From positions 62,001 to 126,000 of the forward strand of contig JAUXRY010000030.1 in NCBI GenBank assembly GCA_030679915.1: DNA of 64,000 nucleotides. The letters are read 5' to 3'. The position numbers and the translations under genes were made by a program. Position 1 is the first letter of the stretch; every line of letters begins with the position of its first letter. Under the pieces are notes generated by a model. The model was not told where the DNA came from. It did no database searches and was given only the letters and a program-made list of their open reading frames with translations. Origin of the DNA: Thiobacillus sp. (GTDB lineage: Bacteria; Pseudomonadota; Gammaproteobacteria; Burkholderiales; Thiobacillaceae). This document shows positions 36,396-45,132 of this stretch, piece by piece.

Positions 36396-36968
36396 CTAAC
36401 TTTTTCCGGAAATATAACGGGCTTGAACCCGTCCTGTCAGTTTGATGAGGCGTTGCACAGCGTTGTACTCCATGGCCCCTGCGCGTAAATTCAAGGTGGC
36501 GTCCTGAATGTTGACAGGCCCAGGTGAGCGGAGCAGCTTGCGCTCAGGGAAAACGATCAATCGTGCAGTCTGCATCGTCAGGGCCGTCTGTCCAGCTCCC
36601 GCAGCGCGCAGGATTTTCACATCGCCATGCAAGTCGACTTCGTTACCATCGGATGAGACGGTTGCCTGCTGGGATACCACGCTGACTTCACTGGTATTGG
36701 GGTCCAGCAGCACAAAATGGGGTGATTCCAGTTCGGTGCGCTTGCTGCCGGTGTAATGCTTGAGCTTTTTTGCGGATAAGCGATATTGCGGGCGCCCCGT
36801 TTGATCAGTCCGTAACGCATCGAAATTTTCCATGATGCCCTCAGGATCGGTTTCTCCCGTCGCGTTGCCGCTGGCTATCGTTTGTACCGAACGTTCGATC
36901 CAGAAACTGAGCGCAGCCAGCAGCAGCAAAACCAGCAGGGGCAGCCATAAAGACCCGCGTGCGATCAT
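36396..36968 (-). CDS. lptC: LPS export protein LptC
   Basis: 190 residues. One N-terminal membrane helix (LWLPLLVLLLLAALSFWIE) anchors a periplasmic LptC jellyroll (MENFDALRTDQTGRPQYRLSAKKLKHY, VVSQQATVSSDGNEVDLHGDVKI). It docks LptA onto LptBFG. Sequence is variable in this family, but position between kdsC and lptA fixes the call. Confidence 0.92.
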   Translation of the reverse strand: MIARGSLWLPLLVLLLLAALSFWIERSVQTIASGNATGETDPEGIMENFDALRTDQTGRPQYRLSAKKLKHYTGSKRTELESPHFVLLDPNTSEVSVVSQQATVSSDGNEVDLHGDVKILRAAGAGQTALTMQTARLIVFPERKLLRSPGPVNIQDATLNLRAGAMEYNAVQRLIKLTGRVQARYISGKS

Positions 36969-37014
36969 GCAGCACCCAATCTGATTTTACGCAACATGCT
37001 TTGGCCTCGTCCGA

Positions 37015-37557
37015 TCATCTCAGATAAGGCGCTAAAGCCGCGTCCAATGTGCCTTGCGCGCGCATCAAGAATTCACAGGCTTCGCGCACCGCACCGTGGC
37101 CGGCGTTTCGTGTGGTGATCAAATGGCTGTGGGCTTTCACCAGGTCAGAGGCGGCGGGTACGGTAATCGCCAACCCGGCGCGCCGCATGACTGGCAGGTC
37201 CACCACGTCATCACCCATATACGCTGTGTGCTCACAGTCAATATTGAGTTCCTTGCAGAGCGCCTCATACACCTCCAGCTTGTCGTGCGCACCCTGATGG
37301 ATGATTTCGATGCCCAGGCTTTTCGCGCGATGCTCCACCACGCGCGAGCTGCGGCCGGTGATGATGGCCAGCTCAATACCGCTGCCCTTCAGCATTTTCA
37401 GTCCATGGCCGTCGAGCGAGTTAAAGCCCTTGTATTCCTGCCCGTCATCTGCCAGAAACAGCGTTCCATCCGTCATTACACCATCAACATCAAATGCGAT
37501 GAGTCGGATTTTTTGCGCGCGGGCGATCAGGGTAGTCTGGGTTTCTTCGGTCGTCAT
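37015..37557 (-). CDS. kdsC: 3-deoxy-D-manno-octulosonate 8-phosphate phosphatase
   Basis: 180 residues of the C0-capped HAD family. Asp23 and Asp25 in AFDVDGVMTDG are the nucleophile and acid/base; AIITGRSSRVVEHRAKSLGI, YMGDDVVDLPVMRRAGLAI are the other motifs. It releases phosphate from Kdo-8-P in lipid A/LPS core synthesis. The start codon shares a base with the kdsD stop. Confidence 0.95.
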   Translation of the reverse strand: MTTEETQTTLIARAQKIRLIAFDVDGVMTDGTLFLADDGQEYKGFNSLDGHGLKMLKGSGIELAIITGRSSRVVEHRAKSLGIEIIHQGAHDKLEVYEALCKELNIDCEHTAYMGDDVVDLPVMRRAGLAITVPAASDLVKAHSHLITTRNAGHGAVREACEFLMRAQGTLDAALAPYLR

Positions 37558-38543
37558 TACACTACTCCCGCTTTCAAAAGATCGTGCATGTTCAGTGCGC
37601 CCACCAGGACATTGTTTTCATCAACAACCAGCAAGCCATTGATTTTAAGGGTTTCCATTTTTTCGACTGCCGCTACGGCGAGTTCGTCTGCATGGATGGT
37701 TTTGGGGTGATGCGTCATCAGGTCGGTCACGCGCGCTTGTTGCAAATCAAGTGCGTGTTCCAGCGCGCGCCGTAGATCGCCGTCAGTAAATACGCCCGCC
37801 ACTTTGCCGGCAGTGTCGACCACGGCCGTCATGCCCAGGCCTTTCTCGGTCATTTCGAGCAGAGCGGTCTTGAGCGAGGCGTCGTGACCAATTTGTGGAA
37901 GTGCATTGCCTGTATGCATGACATCACGCACATGGATCAACAAACGTCGGCCCAGACTGCCACCGGGATGAGTGCGGGCAAAATCGTCGGCCGAAAATCC
38001 ACGCGCATCAAGCAAGGCCACTGCCAACGCATCACCCAACGCAAGCGCCGCGGTGGTGCTGGCGGTGGGCGCGAGATTAAGCGGGCAGGCTTCTTTGTCG
38101 ACCGCCGCATTGAGATGGACATCGGCCACACGTGCCATGGTCGAACTGGGGTTGCCCGTCATCGCAATGAATTTTGCGCCGCGGCGCTTGATCAGCGGAA
38201 TGATGCTGACAATTTCGTTGCTTTCACCTGAGTTCGACAAGGCTAGCACTACATCGTCGTGCGCGATCATGCCGAGGTCTCCATGGCTGGCTTCGCCCGG
38301 ATGCATGAAAAAAGAAGGGGTCCCTGTCGAGGCAAGCGTCGCGGCAATTTTGCAGCCGATATGGCCGGATTTGCCCATGCCAGACACGACCACGCGACCG
38401 GTGCACGCCAGGATCAGATGCACCGCATCGGCGAACTGCAGGTCGAGGCGCAAAGAAACTGCGCGCAGGGCTTCGACTTCGATGTCGAGCACCTGACGCG
38501 CAAGCGCAAGTAAATGTTCGGGGGAGTTTGATTGGGGGTGCAT
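37557..38543 (-). CDS. kdsD: arabinose-5-phosphate isomerase
   Basis: 328 residues from ATG 38543, exactly the length of E. coli KdsD. A SIS domain comes first (GRVVVSGMGKSGHIGCKIAATLASTG, FFMHPGEASHGDLGMI, ALSNSGESNE), then two CBS repeats (about 205-328). It converts ribulose 5-phosphate to arabinose 5-phosphate, the entry to Kdo synthesis. An in-frame ATG at 38576 would add 11 residues. It heads the LPS/rpoN block and is divergent from the antiporter gene. Confidence 0.94.
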   Translation of the reverse strand: MHPQSNSPEHLLALARQVLDIEVEALRAVSLRLDLQFADAVHLILACTGRVVVSGMGKSGHIGCKIAATLASTGTPSFFMHPGEASHGDLGMIAHDDVVLALSNSGESNEIVSIIPLIKRRGAKFIAMTGNPSSTMARVADVHLNAAVDKEACPLNLAPTASTTAALALGDALAVALLDARGFSADDFARTHPGGSLGRRLLIHVRDVMHTGNALPQIGHDASLKTALLEMTEKGLGMTAVVDTAGKVAGVFTDGDLRRALEHALDLQQARVTDLMTHHPKTIHADELAVAAVEKMETLKINGLLVVDENNVLVGALNMHDLLKAGVV

Positions 38544-38696
38544 GGTCGGCAAGTATACTAAAGCCTGCTTATCCATCCACGATTTCCCTGATGCCGTTAA
38601 ACAAAAGGACTCCAAAACCACGCATTGTCGAGGCCTTGACGGCTTTCGATTGCCGATGCGCTGACGTCATGCAGGGCGGAGTGGGATCTTTTACCC

Positions 38697-40679
38697 ATGG
38701 GCGTTGCCATGCATAGCGGATTGGAACTTGTATTGATCTTGCTCGCTGCCGCGGTCCTGGTGGCAGCCATAGCGCGCGCCTTGCGTCTGCCGACCATGCT
38801 GGGCTATCTGGTAACCGGCATTGCGATTGGGCCGTTCGCGCTGGGCTGGATTCCGGATAGCGAGGAAGCGCGCTACCTGGCCGAGTTTGGCGTGGTGTTC
38901 CTGATGTTTTCCATCGGCCTGGAATTCAGCCTGCCGCGCCTGATGACGATGCGCATGACCGTGTTTGGTTTCGGCGGGGCGCAGGTGGTGCTGACGATTG
39001 CACTGACGGCGCTGATTGCCTGGATGCTCGATTTGCCATTACTGGCGGCCATCGCGCTCGGTGGCATCATGTCGATGTCGTCGACGGCAATCGTGTCGAA
39101 GATGATGGCCGAGCGGCTGGAAATTCAGACACCTCATGGACGACAGATCTTTGGCGGTTTGTTGTTCCAGGATCTGGCCGTGGTACCTCTGCTGATATTG
39201 ATTCCGGCGTTTGCCCAGGAATCGGATGCCATGGCCATGACCTTGGGGCTGGCCATGCTCAAGGCTGTGGTGGTGCTGGGCTTTTTGCTGTTCGTGGGTC
39301 AGCGCATCATGCGCCCGTGGTTCCAGTGGGTGGCCAGCCACAAATCGCCCGAACTTTTCACCCTTAACCTGCTGCTGTTTACGCTAGGGTTGGCGTTTTT
39401 TACCGAAAGCGCTGGACTGTCGCTGGCACTGGGCGCTTTTCTGGCGGGCATGCTGGTGTCTGAAACTGAATATCGCTACCAGGTGGAAGACGATATCAAG
39501 CCTTTCCGCGATGTCTTGCTGGGTCTGTTCTTCGTCACCATCGGCATGCGGCTCGACCTGATGCAGGTGATGCTGAACTGGGGCGACGTGTTGCTGCTGG
39601 TGGCAGCCATTGTCATTGGCAAGGCTGCGCTGGTAACCGGTCTCGCCATGGCCTTTGGCAGCCCCCGGCCCACTGCCGTACGGACTGCGCTCGGGCTGGC
39701 ACAGGCGGGCGAGTTTGGTTTCGTCTTGCTGGCGCAGTCGGCTGATCTCAACTTGTTGGGCGCCGAAATTACTCAGCCAGTGTTGGCGGCGATGGTGCTG
39801 TCGATGCTGATTGCGCCGTTGATGATCAACCGCATGGACACCCTTACCCGGCTACTCGCCGGCAGCGAGTGGGCCGGCCGCGCCAAGGAAGTGCACGACA
39901 TTGCCGTCAAGACCTTTGGTAAATCCAAGCATGTGATCGTCTGTGGCTACGGCCGTAGCGGGCAAAACCTGGCACGCCTGCTGGAAGCCGAAGGCATCAG
40001 TCTGGTTGCGCTGGACGCCGACCCCGAGCGTATTCGCGCGGTGTCGGCGTCCGGCGTCAACGTGGTGTACGGCGATGCCAGCCGGCGTGAAGTGCTGGTC
40101 GCGGCAGGGCTGAGCCGTGCCAAAGCCATCGTCGTGACCTATTCCGACCTGCATTCGAGCATGGCGATCCTGCGGCATGTGCGTGAACTGCACCCCGAGT
40201 TGCCCGTGGTGGTGCGCACCATTGATGACACGCATATTGATGCGCTGAAATCTGCGGGCGCCTCCGAAGTGGTGTCCGAAGTGATGGAAGGTTCGCTGAT
40301 GCTGGCTTCGCATGCGCTGATGTTGCTCGGTGTGCCGCTTTCTCAGGTGCTGAAGCGCATCCGCGAGGTACGCGAATCCCGCTACGCCATGATGCGCGGC
40401 TTTTTTCGCGGCGCCAGTGACGTCGACGACGAACTCGACCAGCAATCCCAGCCGCGCCTGCATACTGTGCTGGTGACCCAGGGTGCCGCTGCGGCAGGAC
40501 AGCAATTGGAAAGCCTGGCGCTGGACGATTTGCTGGTTGAAGTGGTGGCGATTCGTCGGCAGGGCATCAAGGGCGTCGACCCGCAGCCAGAAACCGAAAT
40601 TCAGGTGGGTGACGTGCTGATGCTGCGCGGTGCGGCAGATGGGCTGGCGGCGGCGGAGTTCAGGGTGTTGCAGGGTTAG
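38697..40679 (+). CDS. KefB/KefC-like monovalent cation:proton antiporter
   Basis: 660 residues. About twelve membrane segments of the CPA2 exchanger occupy 8-390 (LGYLVTGIAIGPFALGW, GLEFSLPRLM, LLFQDLAVVPLLI, ALGAFLAGMLVSETEYR). A TrkA-N Rossmann domain (HVIVCGYGRSGQNLARLLEAEG, VVYGDASRREVL) spans about 412-525, and a TrkA-C domain fills the last 80 residues. It is a potassium- or sodium-proton exchanger of the inner membrane gated through the nucleotide-binding domain; ion choice is not readable. ATG 38697 is used, with a second ATG at 38709. Confidence 0.92.
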   Translation: MGVAMHSGLELVLILLAAAVLVAAIARALRLPTMLGYLVTGIAIGPFALGWIPDSEEARYLAEFGVVFLMFSIGLEFSLPRLMTMRMTVFGFGGAQVVLTIALTALIAWMLDLPLLAAIALGGIMSMSSTAIVSKMMAERLEIQTPHGRQIFGGLLFQDLAVVPLLILIPAFAQESDAMAMTLGLAMLKAVVVLGFLLFVGQRIMRPWFQWVASHKSPELFTLNLLLFTLGLAFFTESAGLSLALGAFLAGMLVSETEYRYQVEDDIKPFRDVLLGLFFVTIGMRLDLMQVMLNWGDVLLLVAAIVIGKAALVTGLAMAFGSPRPTAVRTALGLAQAGEFGFVLLAQSADLNLLGAEITQPVLAAMVLSMLIAPLMINRMDTLTRLLAGSEWAGRAKEVHDIAVKTFGKSKHVIVCGYGRSGQNLARLLEAEGISLVALDADPERIRAVSASGVNVVYGDASRREVLVAAGLSRAKAIVVTYSDLHSSMAILRHVRELHPELPVVVRTIDDTHIDALKSAGASEVVSEVMEGSLMLASHALMLLGVPLSQVLKRIREVRESRYAMMRGFFRGASDVDDELDQQSQPRLHTVLVTQGAAAAGQQLESLALDDLLVEVVAIRRQGIKGVDPQPETEIQVGDVLMLRGAADGLAAAEFRVLQG

Positions 40680-40697
40680 CCCTGCAACAGAGATTCA

Positions 40698-41363
40698 TCA
40701 AGGCGCTTTGCAGACAACGTAGAAATTAGCACCGTCGTCAATATAGTTGGCTGTTGGGACGGTCGTGGTTGCTGCTGTCCCAGGGGTGCCTCGCATTGTG
40801 CCAGTGACGGCGTTTCCGTCATCGAACTGCGAGTCAATCGCCTGTGCAATCTTGGCTGGAAGATTGTTTGAACAAACGACGAGACCGATAATGCCAAATG
40901 CGCTATTTTGCACGCCGGTTACACCCGAGGCAGCGTTAGGCGGGTTGGCGGTGCCGACCGCACCCGTGGTTGTCGGTCCGCCAATGAGACCCGCGAGGCG
41001 CAGGTGCTGCCAGAATAAACGGGACTCATCCGTGGCTGTGGTTGAGTTGTAGGCTGGTGTAGCAGCAGTGCCGGTGCCGATGGTACCGTCACCAGTTCCG
41101 CTGGTCGTCGTGCTACCTGTTGCTGTCCAGCGTGTCGCCGCACTAGGGTCATCCCCCGGCAACGCCCGATACCGATCTTGGTACAAATTGACCGCAGCCG
41201 TCACTGCCTGGAAATCATTGCCCACGTTGCGGATGCGGCCCTGGGTGATAAGCTCCTGCCCCTTTAGAATACCGCCAAGCAACAGTCCGATAATGACCAG
41301 CACAATGGCGATCTCGATCAGGGTGAAACCCGATTGGTGTTTCGGGAGGGTGGGATGAGGCAT
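40698..41363 (-). CDS. type IV prepilin-like protein under a sigma-54 promoter
   Basis: 221 residues from ATG 41363, with GGAGAA upstream. The leader MPHPTLPKHQSG precedes the prepilin peptidase site, followed by FTLIEIAIVLVIIGLLLGG with Glu at +5. The globular part is unusually rich in Thr, Gly and Ala (TATGSTTTSGTGDGTIGTGT) and has two cysteines near the C-terminus (VVCSNN and YVVCKAP) that could form the D-region disulphide. I take it as a major or important minor pilin of the MSHA-like system. It is isolated from the main cluster by the divergent kinase gene and has its own -24/-12 promoter at 41402-41417. Confidence 0.88.
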   Translation of the reverse strand: MPHPTLPKHQSGFTLIEIAIVLVIIGLLLGGILKGQELITQGRIRNVGNDFQAVTAAVNLYQDRYRALPGDDPSAATRWTATGSTTTSGTGDGTIGTGTAATPAYNSTTATDESRLFWQHLRLAGLIGGPTTTGAVGTANPPNAASGVTGVQNSAFGIIGLVVCSNNLPAKIAQAIDSQFDDGNAVTGTMRGTPGTAATTTVPTANYIDDGANFYVVCKAP

Positions 41364-41401
41364 GTAAGGTTCTCCATTATATTTTCGCCTGCCATAAATC
41401 C

Positions 41402-41417
41402 TGCAAAATGCGTGCCA
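41402..41417 (-). promoter_or_regulatory. sigma-54 (-24/-12) promoter of the pilin gene
   Basis: Read on the minus strand the site is TGGCACGCATTTTGCA, preceded by C: a full match to the consensus YTGGCACG-N4-TTGCW with the invariant GG and GC. The predicted start of transcription is near 41392, leaving a 5' leader of about 28 bases that contains the ribosome site at 41368-41372. Confidence 0.9.
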
Positions 41418-41490
41418 GGCAGGGTGACGTTCTAACTTGTTGATATAAAAAATTAAATTATCGATTTCCGCCTTTGAATGAAGGGCGTTT

Positions 41491-41527
41491 TGTCGAAAAT
41501 ACGACACTCCTGCCAGAATTCCGGCAG
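41491..41527. promoter_or_regulatory. candidate upstream activator sites for the pilin promoter
   Basis: Two palindromes lie 74-125 bases upstream of the -24 element: TGTCGAAAATACGACA (41491-41506, 5-base arms) and CTGCCAGAATTCCGGCAG (41510-41527, one mismatched pair). Distance and symmetry are those of enhancer sites bound by sigma-54 activators. The regulator encoded at 54486-55919 is the obvious candidate; binding is inferred. Confidence 0.45.
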
Positions 41528-41623
41528 AGGTTGGGGGGAGGGATAGATGGACACGGGTTTTATAAAGTGGATACCGGGGGCGATGTTTCGTCGAAACATG
41601 GTTTGCATGAGTCATTTTCCGGG

Positions 41624-43369
41624 ATGACCGAACACGCCAACACCGCGCCGCATGTGAGCTGGCTGACGTCACTGGCCAACCGGCTTTCGCAGGTGGGGCC
41701 TGGACGCTGGCTGGCCTTGATGCTATTGGCGTTGCATGCGGCGGTGGTCCTTGATGCCGAATCGGCAGTCACCCGCGCATTTTTGCTGGCGCATTACGGA
41801 CTGTTTTTGATGTGGCAGCCGGTGGTGCGCAGTGAATCGCGGATCGAGCCGCGCCTTGCGTTGCCCGTGTTCGCCATGGCCGCGTTGCTGGTGCTGGTGG
41901 ACAGCACCTGGGTGATGGCATTGTGGCTGGCGGTTTTGGCCGGCCTCATGGGCGCGGTGGGCACGTCGCAAAACGATCGGTTTTCCCGGTGGGCATATTT
42001 GCTCGCTCTGGCGTATTTGCTTGCCTTGCTATTGGCTTGGGTGTTGCCCCAGAGTCTGGGCGACACGGCCCTCCCTGATGAACTGAGATCGGTGGTGAAT
42101 TACGGGTTACCGTTATTCCCGTTGGTGATCCTGTTTTTGCCTGCAACCCGCCAGAAAACCGCATCCTCGACCCTCGACTTCGTCTATGGCTTGATGCTGT
42201 CATTGCTCATTATGGTGGTGGCGCTGGGTGCCTTTGCCGTGGTGGCGGTGGCCAAGGTGAGCTACGCCTGGGCGCTGGTGCAGACCATGTTGGGGATGGC
42301 GTTATTGCTGCTGTCGCTATCGTTACTGTGGAACCCACGCGCAGGATTTTCCGGACTGGGTCAGGTGACTTCACGTTATTTGCTGTCAGTGGGGCTGCCT
42401 TTCGAAGGCTGGGCGCAGCGTCTGGCGACGTTGGCCGAGCGCGAGCGCGATCCGGAATCCTTTGTGCGCGATGGCCTGGCCGACCTGCACGAGCTGACCT
42501 GGATACGGGGCGGCCACTGGCAGGCCGCGCGCGGCGAAGGCGTATTTGGCGAACCGGCCGAGCATAGCGTGAGCCATGTATTTCATGGACTCAGCGTGAC
42601 CTGGCAATCGCCGCGTCCACTCACGCCTGCGCTGGCGTTGCATGTCCGTCTGCTGTCGCAGTTGCTAGGATTTTTTTATGCGGCCAAGGTGCGCGAACAG
42701 ACGCTCCGCGAGCAAGCCTACAGTCAGGCGATTCATGATACAGGCGCACGCCTGACCCACGACGTGAAGAACATCCTGCAGTCGATGAAAACCCTGATCG
42801 CTGCCGCGGATACGTCGACGCCTGAAGACGGCGAGCGTTTGCAGGCGCTGATGAAGCGCCAGCTGCCGCAATTGGCCGCGCGGCTGTCACAAACCGTCGA
42901 CAAACTCAAACAACCGGCTGAAATGGATGCCGCCAGTGTGGCTGCAAAAACCTGGTGGAAGGCATTGCAGACGCGTTATGAACACGACGATGTGCAGTTT
43001 TTTGCAGACACGATCGATGACACGCCCCTGCCGCAGGACTTGTTTGATAGCGTAATCGACAATTTGCTGACCAACGCCTTGCGCAAACGCCAATCCGAAT
43101 CGGCTGTGGCAATCGAGGTGCGTCTTTCATTGAATCCGTTGGTGAGCCTGACGGTCACCGACAGTGGTGTTCCGGCCCCCGAGCATGTGGCACGCAATCT
43201 GTTTCTGAGCCCGGTTGCATCGGATTCTGGGTTGGGGGTGGGCTTGTATCAGGCCGCACGTCAGGCGGCGCGGTCGGGATTTCGCCTTGAACTGCCTGAC
43301 AATCAGGCAGGACGGGTTACGTTCCGGTTACAGGCTATGGACAGCCGCCGGCTGGACACACTCGATTGA
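41624..43369 (+). CDS. membrane sensor histidine kinase (NtrY/PrsK-like)
   Basis: 581 residues from ATG 41624; earlier in-frame starts (TTG 41474) are possible. Seen: seven or so membrane segments across about 24-235, a GAF-like region near 250-360, the dimerisation helix with the phospho-acceptor His379 in RLTHDVKNILQSM, and a HATPase domain (SVIDNLLTNALRKRQ, GLGVGLYQAARQAARSGF). The HDVKN H-box and polytopic N-terminus recall PrsK of PEP-CTERM systems and NtrY/PilS-type kinases. It has no adjacent response regulator; the only one nearby is the sigma-54 activator 11 kb away at the other end of the pilus locus. It is divergent from the sigma-54 pilin gene. Confidence 0.85.
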   Translation: MTEHANTAPHVSWLTSLANRLSQVGPGRWLALMLLALHAAVVLDAESAVTRAFLLAHYGLFLMWQPVVRSESRIEPRLALPVFAMAALLVLVDSTWVMALWLAVLAGLMGAVGTSQNDRFSRWAYLLALAYLLALLLAWVLPQSLGDTALPDELRSVVNYGLPLFPLVILFLPATRQKTASSTLDFVYGLMLSLLIMVVALGAFAVVAVAKVSYAWALVQTMLGMALLLLSLSLLWNPRAGFSGLGQVTSRYLLSVGLPFEGWAQRLATLAERERDPESFVRDGLADLHELTWIRGGHWQAARGEGVFGEPAEHSVSHVFHGLSVTWQSPRPLTPALALHVRLLSQLLGFFYAAKVREQTLREQAYSQAIHDTGARLTHDVKNILQSMKTLIAAADTSTPEDGERLQALMKRQLPQLAARLSQTVDKLKQPAEMDAASVAAKTWWKALQTRYEHDDVQFFADTIDDTPLPQDLFDSVIDNLLTNALRKRQSESAVAIEVRLSLNPLVSLTVTDSGVPAPEHVARNLFLSPVASDSGLGVGLYQAARQAARSGFRLELPDNQAGRVTFRLQAMDSRRLDTLD

Positions 43370-44063
43370 TGATCAGGTTGAACGCCAGCCAGTTTGTCAG
43401 GTCATCAAATTCACCACTTGGATCATCTGGCTTTGCGGGCGCCCGGCTGACATAGCGGTTATCCGCATCAAGGTTCTTGATTTCGTTAGCACCGGTTGGG
43501 TTGGCCAGCGTATTGCTATTGATGTTGCGTGCGCCCCAACCATTGGGACCATGTGAAATCAACACTACAGGGACATCGGCAGCAACATCGACAGGCGTAC
43601 ATGTCTGGCTACTACATACGTTGTACCAACCGGTAGGAGGCGGTGTTGTCGAATTGCTAAAACCGGCCAGGGAGTTTGTCAGCTCAGGTTGTGACGCGTA
43701 ACGTAGGCGATTACCCCATGCATCCTGTGCCGCCGTGCCCAAGGTAACCCAGGGAAACCACCCAGCATCTTGCGTACAGTTTCCACTTGCGGCATCACGG
43801 TTCTCAATTCCATCGCCGTCGCTGTCGGGACAAGGTAGGTAAGGTCTAGGCGGAGTCGTGGAGTCACTATCGTGGTCTACAGAGTGGGTCATTGCATAAC
43901 CCATGATCGCCTCCCGCGCCTCTTCCATCGTCTTGTTGGTTTCGGCGATCCGCCGCGCCTGAATTTGCGCCGATAGCGGCACGGCTAGGCCGCCGATCAA
44001 CAGTGTGACGATGACCAGCACGATGGCCAATTCGATCAAGCTGAAGCCACGTTGGTTTGTCAA
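43335..44063 (-). CDS. type IV prepilin-like protein with calcium-loop-like segment
   Basis: 242 residues. A very short leader (MTNQRG) precedes the cleavage site and FSLIELAIVLVIVTLLIGGLAV with Glu at +5. The globular part contains PCPDSDGDGIENRD, an Asp-rich loop resembling calcium-binding pseudopilin loops, and several Cys pairs. It is a minor pilin or pseudopilin, comparable in place to MshC/MshD-type genes. The ATG overlaps the stop of the preceding gene by 4 bases. Its 3' end overlaps that of the convergent histidine kinase gene by 35 bases. Confidence 0.88.
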   Translation of the reverse strand: MTNQRGFSLIELAIVLVIVTLLIGGLAVPLSAQIQARRIAETNKTMEEAREAIMGYAMTHSVDHDSDSTTPPRPYLPCPDSDGDGIENRDAASGNCTQDAGWFPWVTLGTAAQDAWGNRLRYASQPELTNSLAGFSNSTTPPPTGWYNVCSSQTCTPVDVAADVPVVLISHGPNGWGARNINSNTLANPTGANEIKNLDADNRYVSRAPAKPDDPSGEFDDLTNWLAFNLIINRVCPAGGCP

Positions 44064-44446
44064 GGTGTGGGTTCCTTTGCTGCCGGTTCGATCGGACTGG
44101 GCGCTTGCGGGCGCAGCACCTGATATGGCTCATATACTTTGCCGTTGGCGCGGATCTGGCCCGGCTTCAGCCCGGTCACGCTGGAGGTGCCCACCTCGGC
44201 CTTGCCGTCGACCCAGCGGGTGGACTTTCCATCCGATCGTATGACAATGCCGTCAAAGCGCAGCGGTGCCGGAGCACTAATATTCTGGCGTTGTTTCGGA
44301 CTGGCTCGTTGCGTAAGATTGCGTGCACGGGCAGATTCCAGCTGCACACGTTGAGCCGGCGTGTAAAACAGCCGTCCGGATTCGATCGGTTCTGCCTGGC
44401 TGATTGGGCTTGCCAATAGTGATAGCGGAATCAGCCAGCCCATCAT
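44060..44446 (-). CDS. small exported pilus-assembly protein (MshK/PilP-like position)
   Basis: 128 residues if started at ATG 44446, giving a clean signal peptide MMGWLIPLSLLASPISQA. The mature part has a variable helical start and a small beta unit (PLRFDGIVIRSDGKSTRWVDGKAEV, ITGLKPGQIRANGKVYEPYQVL) similar to the PilP/GspC HR-like fold. The frame continues upstream into the PilO-like gene (to 44572), so the start is uncertain. I assign it to the pilus cluster from its place between the PilO-like and prepilin genes. Confidence 0.65.
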   Translation of the reverse strand: MMGWLIPLSLLASPISQAEPIESGRLFYTPAQRVQLESARARNLTQRASPKQRQNISAPAPLRFDGIVIRSDGKSTRWVDGKAEVGTSSVTGLKPGQIRANGKVYEPYQVLRPQAPSPIEPAAKEPTP

Positions 44447-44532
44447 GAAAACACGCCATGTGATCACCTTTCCAGGCGAAAAGGCATGCAGACCATTGCG
44501 TAGGTCGCGATTCGACAACACGCGTGGTAATT

Positions 44533-45132
44533 TCACGAGGCTACTCCTGTTGCTTCTACAACGGTATACCACTGAAGTTCACATTCGGCCTGCATGTGCG
44601 GCAAGTTAAGGGCTTCGAAAGCGGGGGCGCCCTGCAGGGTCAGACTGCAGCCCTGTACTCGAACCACGCCGGGGGCACGCACCTTGAGCGCAGCCAAAAA
44701 GCGCGGGATATCGGTCTCCACCAGCACGGGGAATATCAACATCATGTTTGTCTGGCCAAGCGCCAATCCCTGTGCGAGGGCGGGTGGTGAGGCCATGCGT
44801 GGTGTGAGTCGGTAATCCAGGCCGTAGAGTCCCGCGTCGCGGTTGGCATTTTGTGCGGCCTCGATCCAGGCCAGACGATCTTCGGGGCCGACAAATCCGC
44901 GCACCGCCAGCGCCTGATAATCGTTCAGATGGGTTGCGATCAGTTGTTGCTGTTGGCGGCTGCGGTCAAGTTGTTGGCGCGCGGCATTCAGTGCAATGTC
45001 CTCCTGTTGCAATGTGGCGGCGGCGACTTGCGCCTGATTCCAGCTCCAGAGTGCGCCCCCTGCTGCCAGCACGAACGACACCAGCACCAGCACCAGGGAT
45101 AGTTTGAGGACGGCAAACGGTGGGCGTTTCAT
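44533..45132 (-). CDS. PilO/MshJ-like inner-membrane assembly protein
   Basis: 199 residues with one N-terminal membrane helix (LKLSLVLVLVSFVLAAGGALW), a coiled coil (about 35-75, Gln/Arg-rich) and a ferredoxin-like periplasmic domain ending CELQWYTVVEA. This is the MshJ/PilO/GspM plan. It starts 4 bases inside the end of the PilM-N-like gene, so the two are coupled. Confidence 0.75.
   Translation of the reverse strand: MKRPPFAVLKLSLVLVLVSFVLAAGGALWSWNQAQVAAATLQQEDIALNAARQQLDRSRQQQQLIATHLNDYQALAVRGFVGPEDRLAWIEAAQNANRDAGLYGLDYRLTPRMASPPALAQGLALGQTNMMLIFPVLVETDIPRFLAALKVRAPGVVRVQGCSLTLQGAPAFEALNLPHMQAECELQWYTVVEATGVAS

Noticed and set aside
40698-41363. Thr/Gly-rich pilin body as a phase-variable tract
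   Set aside because: The codons vary and there is no perfect short tandem DNA repeat that could slip.
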